Shown here: piece by piece, positions 54,114 to 63,210 of the stretch
Position numbering within the stretch: the stretch's first letter is position 1
Layout: the number at the start of each line of letters is the position of its first letter
NCBI RefSeq assembly: GCF_004795105.1
Contig: NZ_SSBL01000001.1
Coordinates: 682,001-746,000 of the forward strand
Direction: 5' to 3'
DNA: 64,000 nt
Source: Streptomyces sp. A0642
GTDB taxonomy: Bacteria; Actinomycetota; Actinomycetes; Streptomycetales; Streptomycetaceae
Program-made: the position numbers and the translations under genes
The notes under the pieces: generated by a model
Database searches by the model: none
Seen by the model: the letters and a program-made list of their open reading frames with translations, nothing else
What the model was told of the DNA's origin: nothing

Positions 54114-54554
54114 ATGTCCCGACGCACCGCACGCCCCCGGCGCCCCTCCGCCGCCCCCGCCCCCGAGGTCACCGCGGCCTCGCCCTGCCCCTGCGGGCTG
54201 CCCGCCCCGTACGCGGAGTGCTGCGGGCGGTTCCACGCGGGGGCGCCGGCGCCGACGTGCGAGGCGCTGATGCGCTCGCGGTACACCGCGTTCGCCGTCC
54301 GGGACTCGGCGTACCTGCTGCGCACCTGGCACCCGGACCACCGGCCCGACGTCCTCGACCTCGATCCCGGACAGCGCTGGCTGGGGCTGGAGATCCTGGA
54401 GACGACGGAGGGCACCGCCTTCCACACCACGGGCACGGTCACCTTCCGCGCGCACTACTCGGCCGGCGGCCACCGCGACTCGCTGCACGAGAAGAGCCGC
54501 TTCGTCCGGCATGAGGGCGGGTGGGTGTACGAGTCAGGCGTCTTCGCCGACTGA
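54114..54554 (+). CDS. YchJ-like protein with SEC-C motif
   Basis: A 146-residue protein. After an arginine/proline-rich N-terminus comes the zinc-binding SEC-C-like motif SPCPCGLPAPYAECCGRFH, then the NTF2-like YchJ domain (ALMRSRYTAFAVRDSAYLLRTWHP, RWLGLEILETTEG, FRAHY, HEKSRF). Role unknown; a small metal-binding housekeeping protein. It converges on the DHA2 exporter gene. Confidence 0.85.
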   Translation: MSRRTARPRRPSAAPAPEVTAASPCPCGLPAPYAECCGRFHAGAPAPTCEALMRSRYTAFAVRDSAYLLRTWHPDHRPDVLDLDPGQRWLGLEILETTEGTAFHTTGTVTFRAHYSAGGHRDSLHEKSRFVRHEGGWVYESGVFAD

Positions 54555-54632
54555 GGCTCCGCAGCCGTGGCCGGCCGGCGCTCCGCAGTCATGGGCGGCT
54601 GCCGGTTCCCGGCCGGGCGGGCTGGACGGCCT

Positions 54633-56705
54633 TCAGGCCGGCGAGCCCGCCGGGGCCGTCGGGGAGAGCTCCTGGGTCAGGTCCTCCGCCAGCAGCCGCT
54701 TGGCGATCACATCGACGGCCGCGCGCAGCCGGGCGTCGTCCGCCTGCTCCCGCTGGTCGCCCAGCTGCTCGGTGAGCCAGTGGGACCACGCGTCGGCGAT
54801 CGTCCCGGCCTCCCGGCTGCCCGCCGCGGTGTGGGTGAACAGATGCCCGTCCCCGGTGAGATAGCCCTCCTCGATCATCCGGTCGAAGACGGGCACCAGG
54901 ACCTCCGGCGGAATCCGGTGCCGGGCGGCGATCAGCCGGAGCCCCGCATGGCCGACCATCCGCGTGAACAGCTCGACCTGCATCACCGCCCAGGCTCCCG
55001 CCATGTCGAGCCGGGTGTCGGACGAGGCCACGATCCGCCGGGCCGTGTCCGGGTCCACCCGCCGCAGCACCTTGGCCACCGAGAACTCCAGCAGCCGGGC
55101 CGAGTCCCCGGCGCTCGGTGAGGCGAACCCCTCACCCATGTCGGTCGAGCCGGCCCGTACCGTGTCCCGCAGCTCCACCTGCTTCAGGAACAGCGCCACG
55201 ACGAAGCCGAGCACGGCGACCGGCACCGTCCACAGGAACACGGTGTGCAGGGTGTCGGCGTAGGCCTGGGCCAGTGGCGCCGACTGCGCGTCCGGAAGGG
55301 CGTGCAGCGCCTGCGGACTCTGGGACGCCTTCGCGAGGACCGCGGGATCACCGCCCGCCCGCGCCGCTGCCGCGACCCCCTTCTCGAGGTTCGGGCCGAG
55401 CGAGTTGGCGTAGATCGTCCCGAAGACGGCCGTGCCGAACGAGCTGCCGAGCGTCCGGAAGAACGTCACGCCCGAGGTCGCCGTCCCCAGGTCCGCGTAG
55501 TCGACGGTGTTCTGCACCGCGATCGTCAGCACCTGCATGCACAGCCCGATGCCGACGCCGAGCACCAGCATGTACAGCGACTCCCGCCACACCCCGCTGT
55601 CCGGGCCCATCCGGGACAGCAGGAACAGTCCGACCGCCATGACCAGCGAACCCACGATGGGGAAGATCCGGTAACGGCCGGTCTTGCTGACCACGTTGCC
55701 GCTGAAGACCGAGGCGGCCAGCAGGCCGATGACCATCGGCAGCGTCCGGACCCCGGAGAGTGTCGCCGAGTCCCCGTCCACGTACTGCAGATAGGTCGGC
55801 AGGTAGATCATCGCGCCCAGCATCGCGAAGCCGACGATGAAGCTGAGGATCGAGCAGACGGTGAAGACCGGATTCCCGAACAGCCGCATCGGCAGCATCG
55901 GCTCCTTCGCCCGGAACTCGACGAGGCAGAAGAGGGCCAGAGCCACCAGGCCGAATGCGAACAGGCCGATGATGACGGCGGAGCCCCAGGCGTACTCGTT
56001 GCCGCCCCAGCTCGTCGCCAGGATCAGCGCGCTCGCCCCGACCGTGACCAGCGCGATGCCCGGATAGTCGATGACCGGCCGCCCCGCCGCCTTCACGGAC
56101 GGAATCGTGCGGGCCGCCGCGATGACCACCACGATGGCGATCGGCACGTTGACGTAGAAGGCCCAGCGCCAGGTCAGGTGGTCCGTGAAGAGACCGCCGA
56201 GCAGAGGACCGATGACGGTCGACACGCCGAAGACGGCGCCGATCGCACCCTGGTACTTGCCGCGGTCGCGCAGCGGGATCACATCGGCGATCAGCGCCAT
56301 CGACGTGACCATCAGACCGCCCGCGCCGATGCCCTGCAGACCGCGCCACACGATCAGCAGCGTCATGTTGGTCGCCAGACCGCACAGGAACGAACCGGTG
56401 ATGAAGATGACCGCCGAGAGCTGGAAGACGATCTTCCGGCCGAACAGGTCGCCGAACTTGCCGACCAGGACCGTCGCCACGGTCTCCGCGAGGAGGTAGG
56501 CCGTGACCACCCACGACATATGGGCGGCGCCCCCGAGGTCCGAGACGATCGTGGGCAGCGCGGTGCCCACGATCGTCTGGTCGAGGGCGGCCAGCAGAAT
56601 GCCCAGCACGATCGTCGCGAAGACGATGTTCCGGCGGCGCGGATCGAGCAGAGGCGGTGCGCCGGCAACCTGCGCGGCGGGGGCGGTCTCGCTGGCGGTG
56701 GTCAC
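54633..56705 (-). CDS. DHA2-family (EmrB/QacA) MFS exporter with C-terminal cytoplasmic domain
   Basis: A 690-residue proton-driven exporter with 14 predicted transmembrane helices in residues about 25-520. Motifs ALDQTIVGTALPTI (helix 1) and GKFGDLFGRK (motif A) are typical for drug exporters. Beyond residue 530 is a soluble tail of about 160 residues (FSVAKVLRRVDPDTARRIV, GLRLIAARHRIPPEVLVPVFDRMIEEGYLTGDGHLFTHTAAG) that looks like a winged-helix (MarR-like) fold. GTG 56705 has GAGGG upstream. It lies 55 bases downstream of the ATP-grasp gene on the same strand and may share a transcript. Confidence 0.88.
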   Translation of the reverse strand: MTTASETAPAAQVAGAPPLLDPRRRNIVFATIVLGILLAALDQTIVGTALPTIVSDLGGAAHMSWVVTAYLLAETVATVLVGKFGDLFGRKIVFQLSAVIFITGSFLCGLATNMTLLIVWRGLQGIGAGGLMVTSMALIADVIPLRDRGKYQGAIGAVFGVSTVIGPLLGGLFTDHLTWRWAFYVNVPIAIVVVIAAARTIPSVKAAGRPVIDYPGIALVTVGASALILATSWGGNEYAWGSAVIIGLFAFGLVALALFCLVEFRAKEPMLPMRLFGNPVFTVCSILSFIVGFAMLGAMIYLPTYLQYVDGDSATLSGVRTLPMVIGLLAASVFSGNVVSKTGRYRIFPIVGSLVMAVGLFLLSRMGPDSGVWRESLYMLVLGVGIGLCMQVLTIAVQNTVDYADLGTATSGVTFFRTLGSSFGTAVFGTIYANSLGPNLEKGVAAAARAGGDPAVLAKASQSPQALHALPDAQSAPLAQAYADTLHTVFLWTVPVAVLGFVVALFLKQVELRDTVRAGSTDMGEGFASPSAGDSARLLEFSVAKVLRRVDPDTARRIVASSDTRLDMAGAWAVMQVELFTRMVGHAGLRLIAARHRIPPEVLVPVFDRMIEEGYLTGDGHLFTHTAAGSREAGTIADAWSHWLTEQLGDQREQADDARLRAAVDVIAKRLLAEDLTQELSPTAPAGSPA

Positions 56706-56760
56706 CTTTGCACCCTCACACCGCGCCAGGTGCCACGCATGCGGGGAACGGCCGGACGTG

Positions 56761-57588
56761 TCAGCCCAGCAGATCCTTCAGCGACGCCTTGGTCCGGGCG
56801 ATGAAAGCCTCCCGCACGGGCTCGGCCACCCGGTCCAGCGAGAGGTACGGATTGAGGTCCTCCAACTCGACGAGCAGGAGACCGCCCTCGGCGGTCCGGC
56901 ACGCGTCGACCCGCTGGATGCCGTGGGCGAGAGTGTTCCACTCGACGAACGACCGTGCGAACGCCAGGTCCGCCGCACTCGCCTCGTACGGCTCCAGCAC
57001 CCAGCGCCGGTCCGTGTGCGGCGCGTACAGCGCGTACTGGAAGTCGTGGTCGACGAAGTAGAACGACACCTCGTAGCGGAAGTCGATCCGCGGCTGGACC
57101 AGCTGTGTACCGTCCGCCTCGGGAGGCAGTACCGGGGTGGGGAGGAACCGCAGCCCGGCCGAGTCCGCGCCGAGCTTCGGTTTGACGACATAGCCCGCGG
57201 CCTCGGGCAGCAGCCCCAGATCCGCCGCCCGGTCCACCGTGGGGATCACCGGATACCCGGCCCGGCTCAGATCGACGAGGTACTGCTTGCCCGCCATGTC
57301 GCCACGGCCGGTCAGCGGGTTGTACACCCGCGTACCCAGCTCCCGGGCCCGTGCGCGGAACGCGTCGTACGCCTCCCGGTAGTGCAGCACCGGACCGCTG
57401 TTGCGTACGACGACGGCGTCGAAGCCCTCCAGCAGCGCGGCGGCGTCGCGCGGATGACAGAGAGCGACGTCGAAGTCCTCGCGCAACCGCGACGTCAGGT
57501 GGATGTCCTCGTCGCAGTAGCGGCGCCCGCGGGCCTCGTAGGCGAGATCGGTGACGAAGAGAACGGACGGGCGGAGGCCGGCGGGCAA
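56761..57588 (-). CDS. ATP-grasp family protein
   Basis: A predicted ATP-dependent ligase-like protein of 275 residues if it starts at TTG 57588 (GGGGGA just upstream). An in-frame ATG at 57684 would extend it by 32 residues, but over sequence unlike the family and into the divergent P450. The N-terminal pre-ATP-grasp domain is SVLFVTDLAYEARGRRYCDEDIHL; AGYVVKPKLGADSAGLRFL carries the ATP-binding lysine; LLVELEDLNPYLSLD provides the metal-binding Glu/Asn. It most resembles glutathione-synthase/RimK-like enzymes that join an amine to a carboxylate. Substrate unknown; a divergent P450 and same-strand exporter suggest a small biosynthetic unit. Confidence 0.78.
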   Translation of the reverse strand: MPAGLRPSVLFVTDLAYEARGRRYCDEDIHLTSRLREDFDVALCHPRDAAALLEGFDAVVVRNSGPVLHYREAYDAFRARARELGTRVYNPLTGRGDMAGKQYLVDLSRAGYPVIPTVDRAADLGLLPEAAGYVVKPKLGADSAGLRFLPTPVLPPEADGTQLVQPRIDFRYEVSFYFVDHDFQYALYAPHTDRRWVLEPYEASAADLAFARSFVEWNTLAHGIQRVDACRTAEGGLLLVELEDLNPYLSLDRVAEPVREAFIARTKASLKDLLG

Positions 57589-57666
57589 GTTTCCCCCAGG
57601 GGGTGTCAGGGTGGACGGTGGGTCAATAGCCTTGGCGGCGTTGCCGGTCGACGACCCTGGAGCGTC

Positions 57667-58923
57667 ATGACGTCTGCCCCACAAGAGTCACGTGCCTCGC
57701 AAGCACCACCCGTGCCCGACATTCTCTCGCCCGCCTTCGCCGCCGATCCCTACGAGGCCTACCGGATCATGCGTGAGAGCCACCCGCTGATCCTGCACGA
57801 GGCCACGAACAGTTACATCGTCTCCCGGTACGAGGACGTGGAGCGGGTCTTCAAGGACAGGGCCGGGGAGTTCACCACCGACAACTACGACTGGCAGATC
57901 GAGCCCGTCCACGGGAGGACGATCCTTCAGCTCAGCGGCCGTGAGCACGCCGTACGAAGGGCTCTGGTCGCTCCGGCTTTCCGGGGCACCGACCTCCAGG
58001 AGAGGTTCCTCCCGGTCATCGAGCGCAACGCGCGGGAGCTGATCGACACCTTCCGCCACCGCGGCGAGGCCGACCTCGTGGACGCGTTCGCGACCCGCTT
58101 CCCCGTCCTCGTCATCGCCGACATGCTCGGCCTGGACAAGGCGGACCACGACCGCTTCCACGGCTGGTACACCAGCGTCATCGCCTTCCTCGGCAACCTC
58201 GCGGGCGACCCGGAGGTGGCGGCGGCCGGCGACCGGACCCGGCAGGAATTCGCCGCGTACATGATCCCCCTCATCCAGGAGCGGCGGAAGGCACCCGGCG
58301 ATGACCTGCTCTCCGCGCTCTGCGCCGCCGAGGTCGACGGCGTCCGGATGAGCGACGAGGACGTCAAGGCGTTCTGCAGCCTGCTGCTCGCCGCCGGCGG
58401 GGAGACCACGGACAAGGCCATCGCCTCGGTCTTCGCCCACCTGCTCACCCATCCCGAGCAGCTCGCCGCCGTCCGGAAGGACCGTGGCCTCATCGACCGC
58501 GCCTTCGCCGAGACGCTGCGGTTCACCCCGCCGGTGCACATGATCATGCGACAGACGGCTGTCGACGTGGAGCTCGGCGGGGGCCGGGTGCCGGCCGGGT
58601 CGACCGTCACCTGTCTGATCGGCTCGGCCAACCGGGACCCGGCCCGGTACCGCGACCCCGACCGGTTCGACCTGTTCCGTACCGACCTGACCAGCACCAC
58701 GGCGTTCTCCGCAGCCGCCGACCATCTGGCCTTCGCCCTCGGCCGGCACTTCTGCGTGGGCGCGCTGCTGGCCAGGGCGGAGGTGCGCACCGGGGTGAAC
58801 ATGCTGCTCGACGCGATGCCCGACGTACGGCTCGCGGACGGGTTCACCCCGTCCGAGCAGGGCGTCTTCACGCGGGGCCCCGCGTCGCTGCCGGTGCGGT
58901 TCACGCCGGTCGCCCAGCCGTGA
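57667..58923 (+). CDS. Cytochrome P450
   Basis: A 418-residue soluble bacterial P450 with complete motifs: I-helix AAGGETTDKA, K-helix AETLRF, and heme loop FALGRHFCVGALLARAEVR. ATG 57667 has GGAG about five bases upstream. It is divergent from the ATP-grasp gene, with only 78 bases between the proposed starts, so the promoters overlap. The heme loop is FxLGxHxC rather than the common FGxGxHxC, as seen in some CYP107/CYP180-like enzymes. Redox partners are not encoded nearby; substrate unknown. Confidence 0.9.
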   Translation: MTSAPQESRASQAPPVPDILSPAFAADPYEAYRIMRESHPLILHEATNSYIVSRYEDVERVFKDRAGEFTTDNYDWQIEPVHGRTILQLSGREHAVRRALVAPAFRGTDLQERFLPVIERNARELIDTFRHRGEADLVDAFATRFPVLVIADMLGLDKADHDRFHGWYTSVIAFLGNLAGDPEVAAAGDRTRQEFAAYMIPLIQERRKAPGDDLLSALCAAEVDGVRMSDEDVKAFCSLLLAAGGETTDKAIASVFAHLLTHPEQLAAVRKDRGLIDRAFAETLRFTPPVHMIMRQTAVDVELGGGRVPAGSTVTCLIGSANRDPARYRDPDRFDLFRTDLTSTTAFSAAADHLAFALGRHFCVGALLARAEVRTGVNMLLDAMPDVRLADGFTPSEQGVFTRGPASLPVRFTPVAQP

Positions 58924-58962
58924 GCTCGCGTCGGTGTCCGGTCGCCGCCCCACGACCCCGCG

Positions 58963-60177
58963 TCAGCGGATGTGGCGCCCCGAGATCGCCCGTGCGATGA
59001 CCAGGCGCTGGATCTCGCTGGTCCCCTCGAAGATCGTGTAGATCTTGGCGTCGCGGTACATCCGCTCCACCGGATGTTCCCTGCTGTATCCGGCGCCCCC
59101 GAGGATCTGGACGGCCTTCTCCGTGGCGGACACCGCGAGTTCACCGGCGCGCAGTTTGGACATGGAGCCCTGTCCGGCGTCGAAGGTGCGGTCGTTGCGG
59201 GCCATCCACGCGGCCTGCCAGATCAGCAGCCGCACGGCCTCGATCTCGGTGCGGATGTCGGCCAGCGCGAACGCGATCGACTGGTTCTCGATGATGGGCC
59301 GGCCGAACGCCTCGCGCTGTCCGGCGTACTCCAGCGCGTACTCGTACGCCGCGCGCGCGATGCCCAGCGCCTGGGCGGCGACGGTGGGGCGGCTGACCTC
59401 GAAGGTCGCCATCGCCGCCTGGCCCTTGCCTTTGCCCCCTTCGCGGGCGCGGGCGAGCCGGGCGTCCAGCTTCTCCTTGCCGCCCAGCAGGCAGTGTCCG
59501 GGGACGCGCACGTCGTCGAGGAAGACGTCCGCCGTGTGCGAGGCGCGCAGCCCGAGCTTCTTGATGGTGCGGCTCGCCGCCAGGCCCTTCGTGCCGGGCG
59601 GCACGATGAACGCGGCCTGCCCGCGGGCGCCGAGCGCCGGGTCGGCCGAGGCGACGACGACATGGATCCCGGCGATCCCCCCGTTGGTGATCCAGGCCTT
59701 CTGACCGGAGAGCACCCACTCGTCCTTGGCCTCGTCGTAGCGGGCCTTGGTGGCCATCGCGGAGACGTCCGAGCCGGCCTGCGGTTCGGAGACGCAGAAC
59801 GCGGCCACCTTCGGGTCGTCCTCGTCGCCGTAGCACTGGGGCACCCACTCGGCGAGCTGGTCGGGGGTTCCGGAGGCGAAGATGCCCGCGACGGCGAGGG
59901 AGGTGCCGAAGAGCGCCATGCCGATTCCGGCGTCGCCCCAGAACAGCTCCTCGTTGGCTATCTGGAGGGAGAGCCCCGACGGGTCTCCGTACATGTCGGC
60001 CAGGGACTCGAATCCGTACAGTCCGATCCGGGCCGCTTCACGGATCACGGGCCAGGGCGTCTCCTCGCGGGCGTCCCATTCGGCGGCCGCCGGGCGCACC
60101 ACCTGGGCGGCGAAGCCGTGCACCCAGTTGCGCAGGTCCTGCTGCTCCTCGGTGAGGGCGAGGGAGAAGAAGCTCAT
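58963..60177 (-). CDS. Acyl-CoA dehydrogenase
   Basis: A 404-residue FAD-dependent acyl-CoA dehydrogenase. AFCVSEPQAGSDVSAM and WITNGG are the FAD/substrate motifs, and the C-terminal QILGGAGYSREHPVERMYRDAKIYTIFEGTSEIQRLVIARAI is canonical; the glutamate in IFEGTSE sits at the catalytic-base position. It starts at ATG 60177, five bases after the SCP2 stop, with GAAGG in the SCP2 end. It forms a two-gene operon with the SCP2 protein, suggesting oxidation of a lipid-like acyl-CoA. Confidence 0.93.
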   Translation of the reverse strand: MSFFSLALTEEQQDLRNWVHGFAAQVVRPAAAEWDAREETPWPVIREAARIGLYGFESLADMYGDPSGLSLQIANEELFWGDAGIGMALFGTSLAVAGIFASGTPDQLAEWVPQCYGDEDDPKVAAFCVSEPQAGSDVSAMATKARYDEAKDEWVLSGQKAWITNGGIAGIHVVVASADPALGARGQAAFIVPPGTKGLAASRTIKKLGLRASHTADVFLDDVRVPGHCLLGGKEKLDARLARAREGGKGKGQAAMATFEVSRPTVAAQALGIARAAYEYALEYAGQREAFGRPIIENQSIAFALADIRTEIEAVRLLIWQAAWMARNDRTFDAGQGSMSKLRAGELAVSATEKAVQILGGAGYSREHPVERMYRDAKIYTIFEGTSEIQRLVIARAISGRHIR

Positions 60178-60181
60178 CGGC

Positions 60182-60655
60182 TCAGGCCTTCGGGATGTCG
60201 AAGTAGCGGGTGAGGCCCGAGGCGAGACCGACATCGCCGGCCACCTTCAGCTTGCGCATCATGAACATCGTCACGGGATTGCCGTTGCCGGAGACCAGTT
60301 TGAGGAACTCCGCGTCGGCCATCACGAGCGTGGTGCGCGGTTCGGCGTCGGAGCGGCCCTCGCTGACGGTGCAGGAGCCGTCCGCGATCGACGTCTCGTA
60401 GACCGCGTCGGTGTCACCGGTGATCTTCCAGCGGATCAGCGCGCTGAGCCGGCCCGCCGCTTCCGGGCGGAACTGCTGCCTCATCCTGCCGAAGATCTCG
60501 CCGAGGATCCGGGTGCGCAGTTCGCCGTGCATGACCTCGGCGAGCTGCCGGGCGGACAGGCCCTTCACGATCCGGGCGAACTCCGGCGGGGAGACGGCCG
60601 CGAAGTCGAGGGCGGCCAGTTCGCCGGTGAGGTTGCCGCTGCTGTTGTCGGCCAC
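60182..60655 (-). CDS. SCP2-domain sterol/lipid-binding protein
   Basis: A 157-residue protein with an SCP2 fold (IRWKITGDTDAVYETSIADGSCTVSEG, PRTTLVMADAEFLKLVSGNGNPVTMFMMRKLKVAGDVGLA), a hydrophobic pocket for acyl-CoA or sterol-like ligands. An N-terminal helical segment of about 55 residues precedes it. The GTG at 60655 lies eight bases after the palindromic promoter element. It probably delivers substrate to the acyl-CoA dehydrogenase encoded immediately downstream. Confidence 0.88.
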   Translation of the reverse strand: MADNSSGNLTGELAALDFAAVSPPEFARIVKGLSARQLAEVMHGELRTRILGEIFGRMRQQFRPEAAGRLSALIRWKITGDTDAVYETSIADGSCTVSEGRSDAEPRTTLVMADAEFLKLVSGNGNPVTMFMMRKLKVAGDVGLASGLTRYFDIPKA

Positions 60656-60663
60656 GCCAGTTC

Positions 60664-60695
60664 CTTACTCTGGAGTCAACTTACTTCAGAGTAAG
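60664..60695. promoter_or_regulatory. Tandem TetR-like palindromes before the SCP2-acyl-CoA dehydrogenase operon
   Basis: Two adjoining 16-base elements. 60680-60695, CTTACTTCAGAGTAAG, is a perfect 6-4-6 palindrome; 60664-60679, CTTACTCTGGAGTCAA, is a degenerate copy. They lie 9-40 bases upstream of the SCP2 start, where a repressor would block transcription. Confidence 0.6.
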
Positions 60696-60737
60696 GTAAG
60701 CGCGGGGGGTCGCCTCCGCAAGACGGCGGTGGGGGAG

Positions 60738-61001
60738 TCACCAGGAGCTGCCGGGACTGATCGCCAGCCGGGGGTGGTGCGCGGAGAGGACCTTGTTGGC
60801 GCGGGCCAGTTCCGACAGGGCCTGCTCGCGGTCGGCCTGGTCCTCGACGCCGAGTCGCGGGCCGCGGAACCTGCGGACCTCGCGCGCGGCGCACTCGGCG
60901 GCGAACTCCGCCTCCAGGATGTGCTCCGGGATGCAGGAACCGATCAGCGCCGCGATGCGGTCCGGGATCGGGACGGGGACGAGCAGGTGCGGGGCGGTCA
61001 T
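60738..61001 (-). CDS. Small protein of unknown function
   Basis: An 87-residue protein. ATG 61001 is supported by GAGAGGGA eight or so bases upstream. A hydrophobic N-terminus (PHLLVPVPIPDRIAALIGSCIPEHILE) leads into an alanine/arginine/glutamate-rich helix pair (AEFAAECAAREVRRFRG, QADREQALSELARANKVLSAH). It is not recognised as any family. Its upstream region has a palindrome of the same type as the SCP2 promoter, suggesting common control. Confidence 0.55.
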   Translation of the reverse strand: MTAPHLLVPVPIPDRIAALIGSCIPEHILEAEFAAECAAREVRRFRGPRLGVEDQADREQALSELARANKVLSAHHPRLAISPGSSW

Positions 61002-61151
61002 GGGGTTCCCTCTCGAATGGTGGCCAGGAGGTCGGGCGGCGCCGTCGACGGGTGGGCGGCCGACTCCTCCATGTGTACGGGACGCGCTTCCGGGTTTCTC
61101 GTTGAGAACGTCTCCGTGTGGCAACCGTTTGGGAGTGACCGGGTATTTCCT

Positions 61152-61167
61152 CTTACCTGTCGGTAAG
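61152..61167. promoter_or_regulatory. TetR-like palindrome upstream of the small gene
   Basis: CTTACCTGTCGGTAAG is a perfect 6-4-6 palindrome. It shares the CTTACY-N4-RGTAAG pattern with the sites at 60664-60695. It lies 151 bases before the start at 61001 on the minus strand. Confidence 0.55.
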
Positions 61168-61258
61168 TTGACCTCTCGTGACGTACGTGCTCCGGCCCCG
61201 CGTCGATTCCGCCCCCCGTCAGGGCGACGGGGCGCAGGTCACGCGGCCGGAGCGCTGC

Positions 61259-62473
61259 TCAAAGAGACGCGTCCTCGCTGCGCGCGCGCAGTTGGAGCGC
61301 GCGCAGGACCGCCTCGGTGGAGAACCGGCTCTCGGGATCGACGAGTTGCTCGCCGAATATGGTCTCCAGGTTGCGCATGCGGTAGCGGACGGTCTGCGGA
61401 TGCACATCGAGAAGCGCTCCCATGTGGGCGGCGGTGCCACGGGTGTCGAGCCAGATGCGAAGCGTCTCGACCAGCCTGTCGCGCCGGGCGGCGCTGATGC
61501 CGGCGATGGGAGCGAGCTCGCGCTCGGCCAGCTGGTCGAGCAGGGCGGGGTCGGACAGCAGCCAGAGGGTGACGAGATGGTCCTCGCACAGCACGACCGG
61601 GGCGTCGTCGATGACTCCGCTGTCGATGAGTTCCAGGACCCGGCGTGCCCAGCGGAGGGAATCCGAGGCCTGGGCCGTCGGGACGGTGGGGCCGATGGCC
61701 GTGCGGGTGCCGATCAGTGCCCGGTCGAGCATCTGTCTGCGGGCCTCGTCGAGCGGCCCGGGGATCAGTAAGTGGGGCTGCGGACTGCTGAGATCGACGA
61801 GCAGGTCGCGGTCGGCCTCGACGCGGTCGAGACCGGCGGGCGCCTGGGCCGCCACCAGCGTGACCCGCTCGGGCAGTGCCCAGCCGGTCTGCTCGCACAG
61901 CTCGGCGATGGCGGTACGCGGCACCGGCCGCCCGGCGAGGATCAGATGGAGCAGCCGACGGCGCATGGCCTCGCTCTGCTCGCCCGACTGCGACTGGACC
62001 TCCAGAAAGCCCTCGCGCGAGAGCGACTCCAGCTCGTCGACGTAGCCGAACAGCGCGTCGGCGAAGCTGAGCATCAGGGCGGGGGAGAAGCTGTAACTCC
62101 GGCCGACCTTCTTCGCCCGGCGCAACGCCACGCGGGCGCCGAGGCGGTAGGCCCCCTGCAACGCCTCCATGCTGCGGCCCTCGTATGCCTCGAACCGGCC
62201 GAAGCGGCGGCACATCTCGTCCCGCAGGGTCGTGGACGTCGTGGGTTCGGCGACCAGGTCGACGAACGAGGAGAGGCTCTGCTCCACCCCGACCCGCAGG
62301 GCCTGTCCGTTGGGTCCGTCGAGCAGGCGTGCGTACTCCGGATAGGCCCGGGTCACCTCGACGCCTATCTCTTTGATCAGGCTGGGGAGTTCGGGCCGCA
62401 TAATGGCGGCGAATTCCTGAGGGAGCGGTCCCAGCGGGTCGCCGGCGTCGGACGGATGAATGAGATGCGGCAT
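61259..62473 (-). CDS. PucR-family transcriptional regulator
   Basis: A 404-residue regulator. A helical N-terminal sensor region (RsbR/GGDEF-like, residues about 20-170) and a GGDEF-like central part precede the C-terminal PucR helix-turn-helix (LVETLRIWLDTRGTAAHMGALLDVHPQTVRYRMRNLETIFG). AAGGGGA precedes the ATG at 62473. PucR/CdaR-like proteins are usually activators of adjacent catabolic or developmental genes. The divergent secreted-protein gene, 940 bases away, is a candidate target. Confidence 0.88.
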   Translation of the reverse strand: MPHLIHPSDAGDPLGPLPQEFAAIMRPELPSLIKEIGVEVTRAYPEYARLLDGPNGQALRVGVEQSLSSFVDLVAEPTTSTTLRDEMCRRFGRFEAYEGRSMEALQGAYRLGARVALRRAKKVGRSYSFSPALMLSFADALFGYVDELESLSREGFLEVQSQSGEQSEAMRRRLLHLILAGRPVPRTAIAELCEQTGWALPERVTLVAAQAPAGLDRVEADRDLLVDLSSPQPHLLIPGPLDEARRQMLDRALIGTRTAIGPTVPTAQASDSLRWARRVLELIDSGVIDDAPVVLCEDHLVTLWLLSDPALLDQLAERELAPIAGISAARRDRLVETLRIWLDTRGTAAHMGALLDVHPQTVRYRMRNLETIFGEQLVDPESRFSTEAVLRALQLRARSEDASL

Positions 62474-62684
62474 GACTGTCCCCTTGCTCTCCGGCGCCCG
62501 GTGGGGGGTGAGGCCGTGGGGGAAAGCGCTCCCACAAACCGACAGGTGCGTACCAAGTACGCGATGAAGATAGACCAACGCGGCGGCCGTGGGCACCACT
62601 TGAACAAGATCAAAATGCAGACGCCACACATCATGGCCGCGTTGTGGTGCTTCTGTGCAGGTGAGGCGCGGCTGCTCACTTCAA

Positions 62685-62722
62685 GACAATGTTTTTCGGA
62701 CAATTGCTCTCCTCCCGACAAT
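62685..62722. repeat. Three GACAAT direct repeats
   Basis: GACAAT occurs at 62685-62690, 62699-62704 and 62717-62722, in an AT-richer pocket upstream of the PucR gene. Spacing is 14 and 18 bases. It could be an activator binding array or coincidence. Confidence 0.35.
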
Positions 62723-63210
62723 GAAGTAACCCTGGGTAACGGGGGGCGTGGGTGAACTCAGGTCGATTCGTCGTCGAATGTCCCCGGAGCCGGAAGCCGG
62801 GTGTCTTCGGCACGCGGACGTCGAGACGCCGTGGTGCGCCGGCCCATTTCTTTCGGCATTCCCGAAGTGCGCGGCGTATTCCAGGCTTCCGGCGTTCGGG
62901 ACGGCGTCTGCGGCAGTAATCGGACGTGGATATTCCGGCATTCCGGGGGCCCTTGCTCGGGCGTGCCGCGCCCTCTCACGGACAGTCACCACGTGGCGTG
63001 GCCGACTCCGTTCCCCGGAGGGAGTCGCCGGGGGATTCCCGGCGCCCGGCGGCTCGCGGCGTCGGGTGGCCTCCTGCCCGGGAGGAAGGTGGAGGCGCGG
63101 CTGTATGCGCCAGGACGGGTGGCGGGCCTGCGGTGTTCCGGTGTGGCCGGGAAAGTGCGCAGTAAGTGCTAAGCCGGGCCGGGGAATTAGTGACCGGCGC
63201 ACGAGGAAAA

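Noticed and set aside
62521..62534. GGAAAGCGCTCCCA, similar to the CebR box TGGGAGCGCTCCCA
   Set aside because: Only one half matches well and the neighbouring genes are not cellobiose-related; likely chance or a different regulator.
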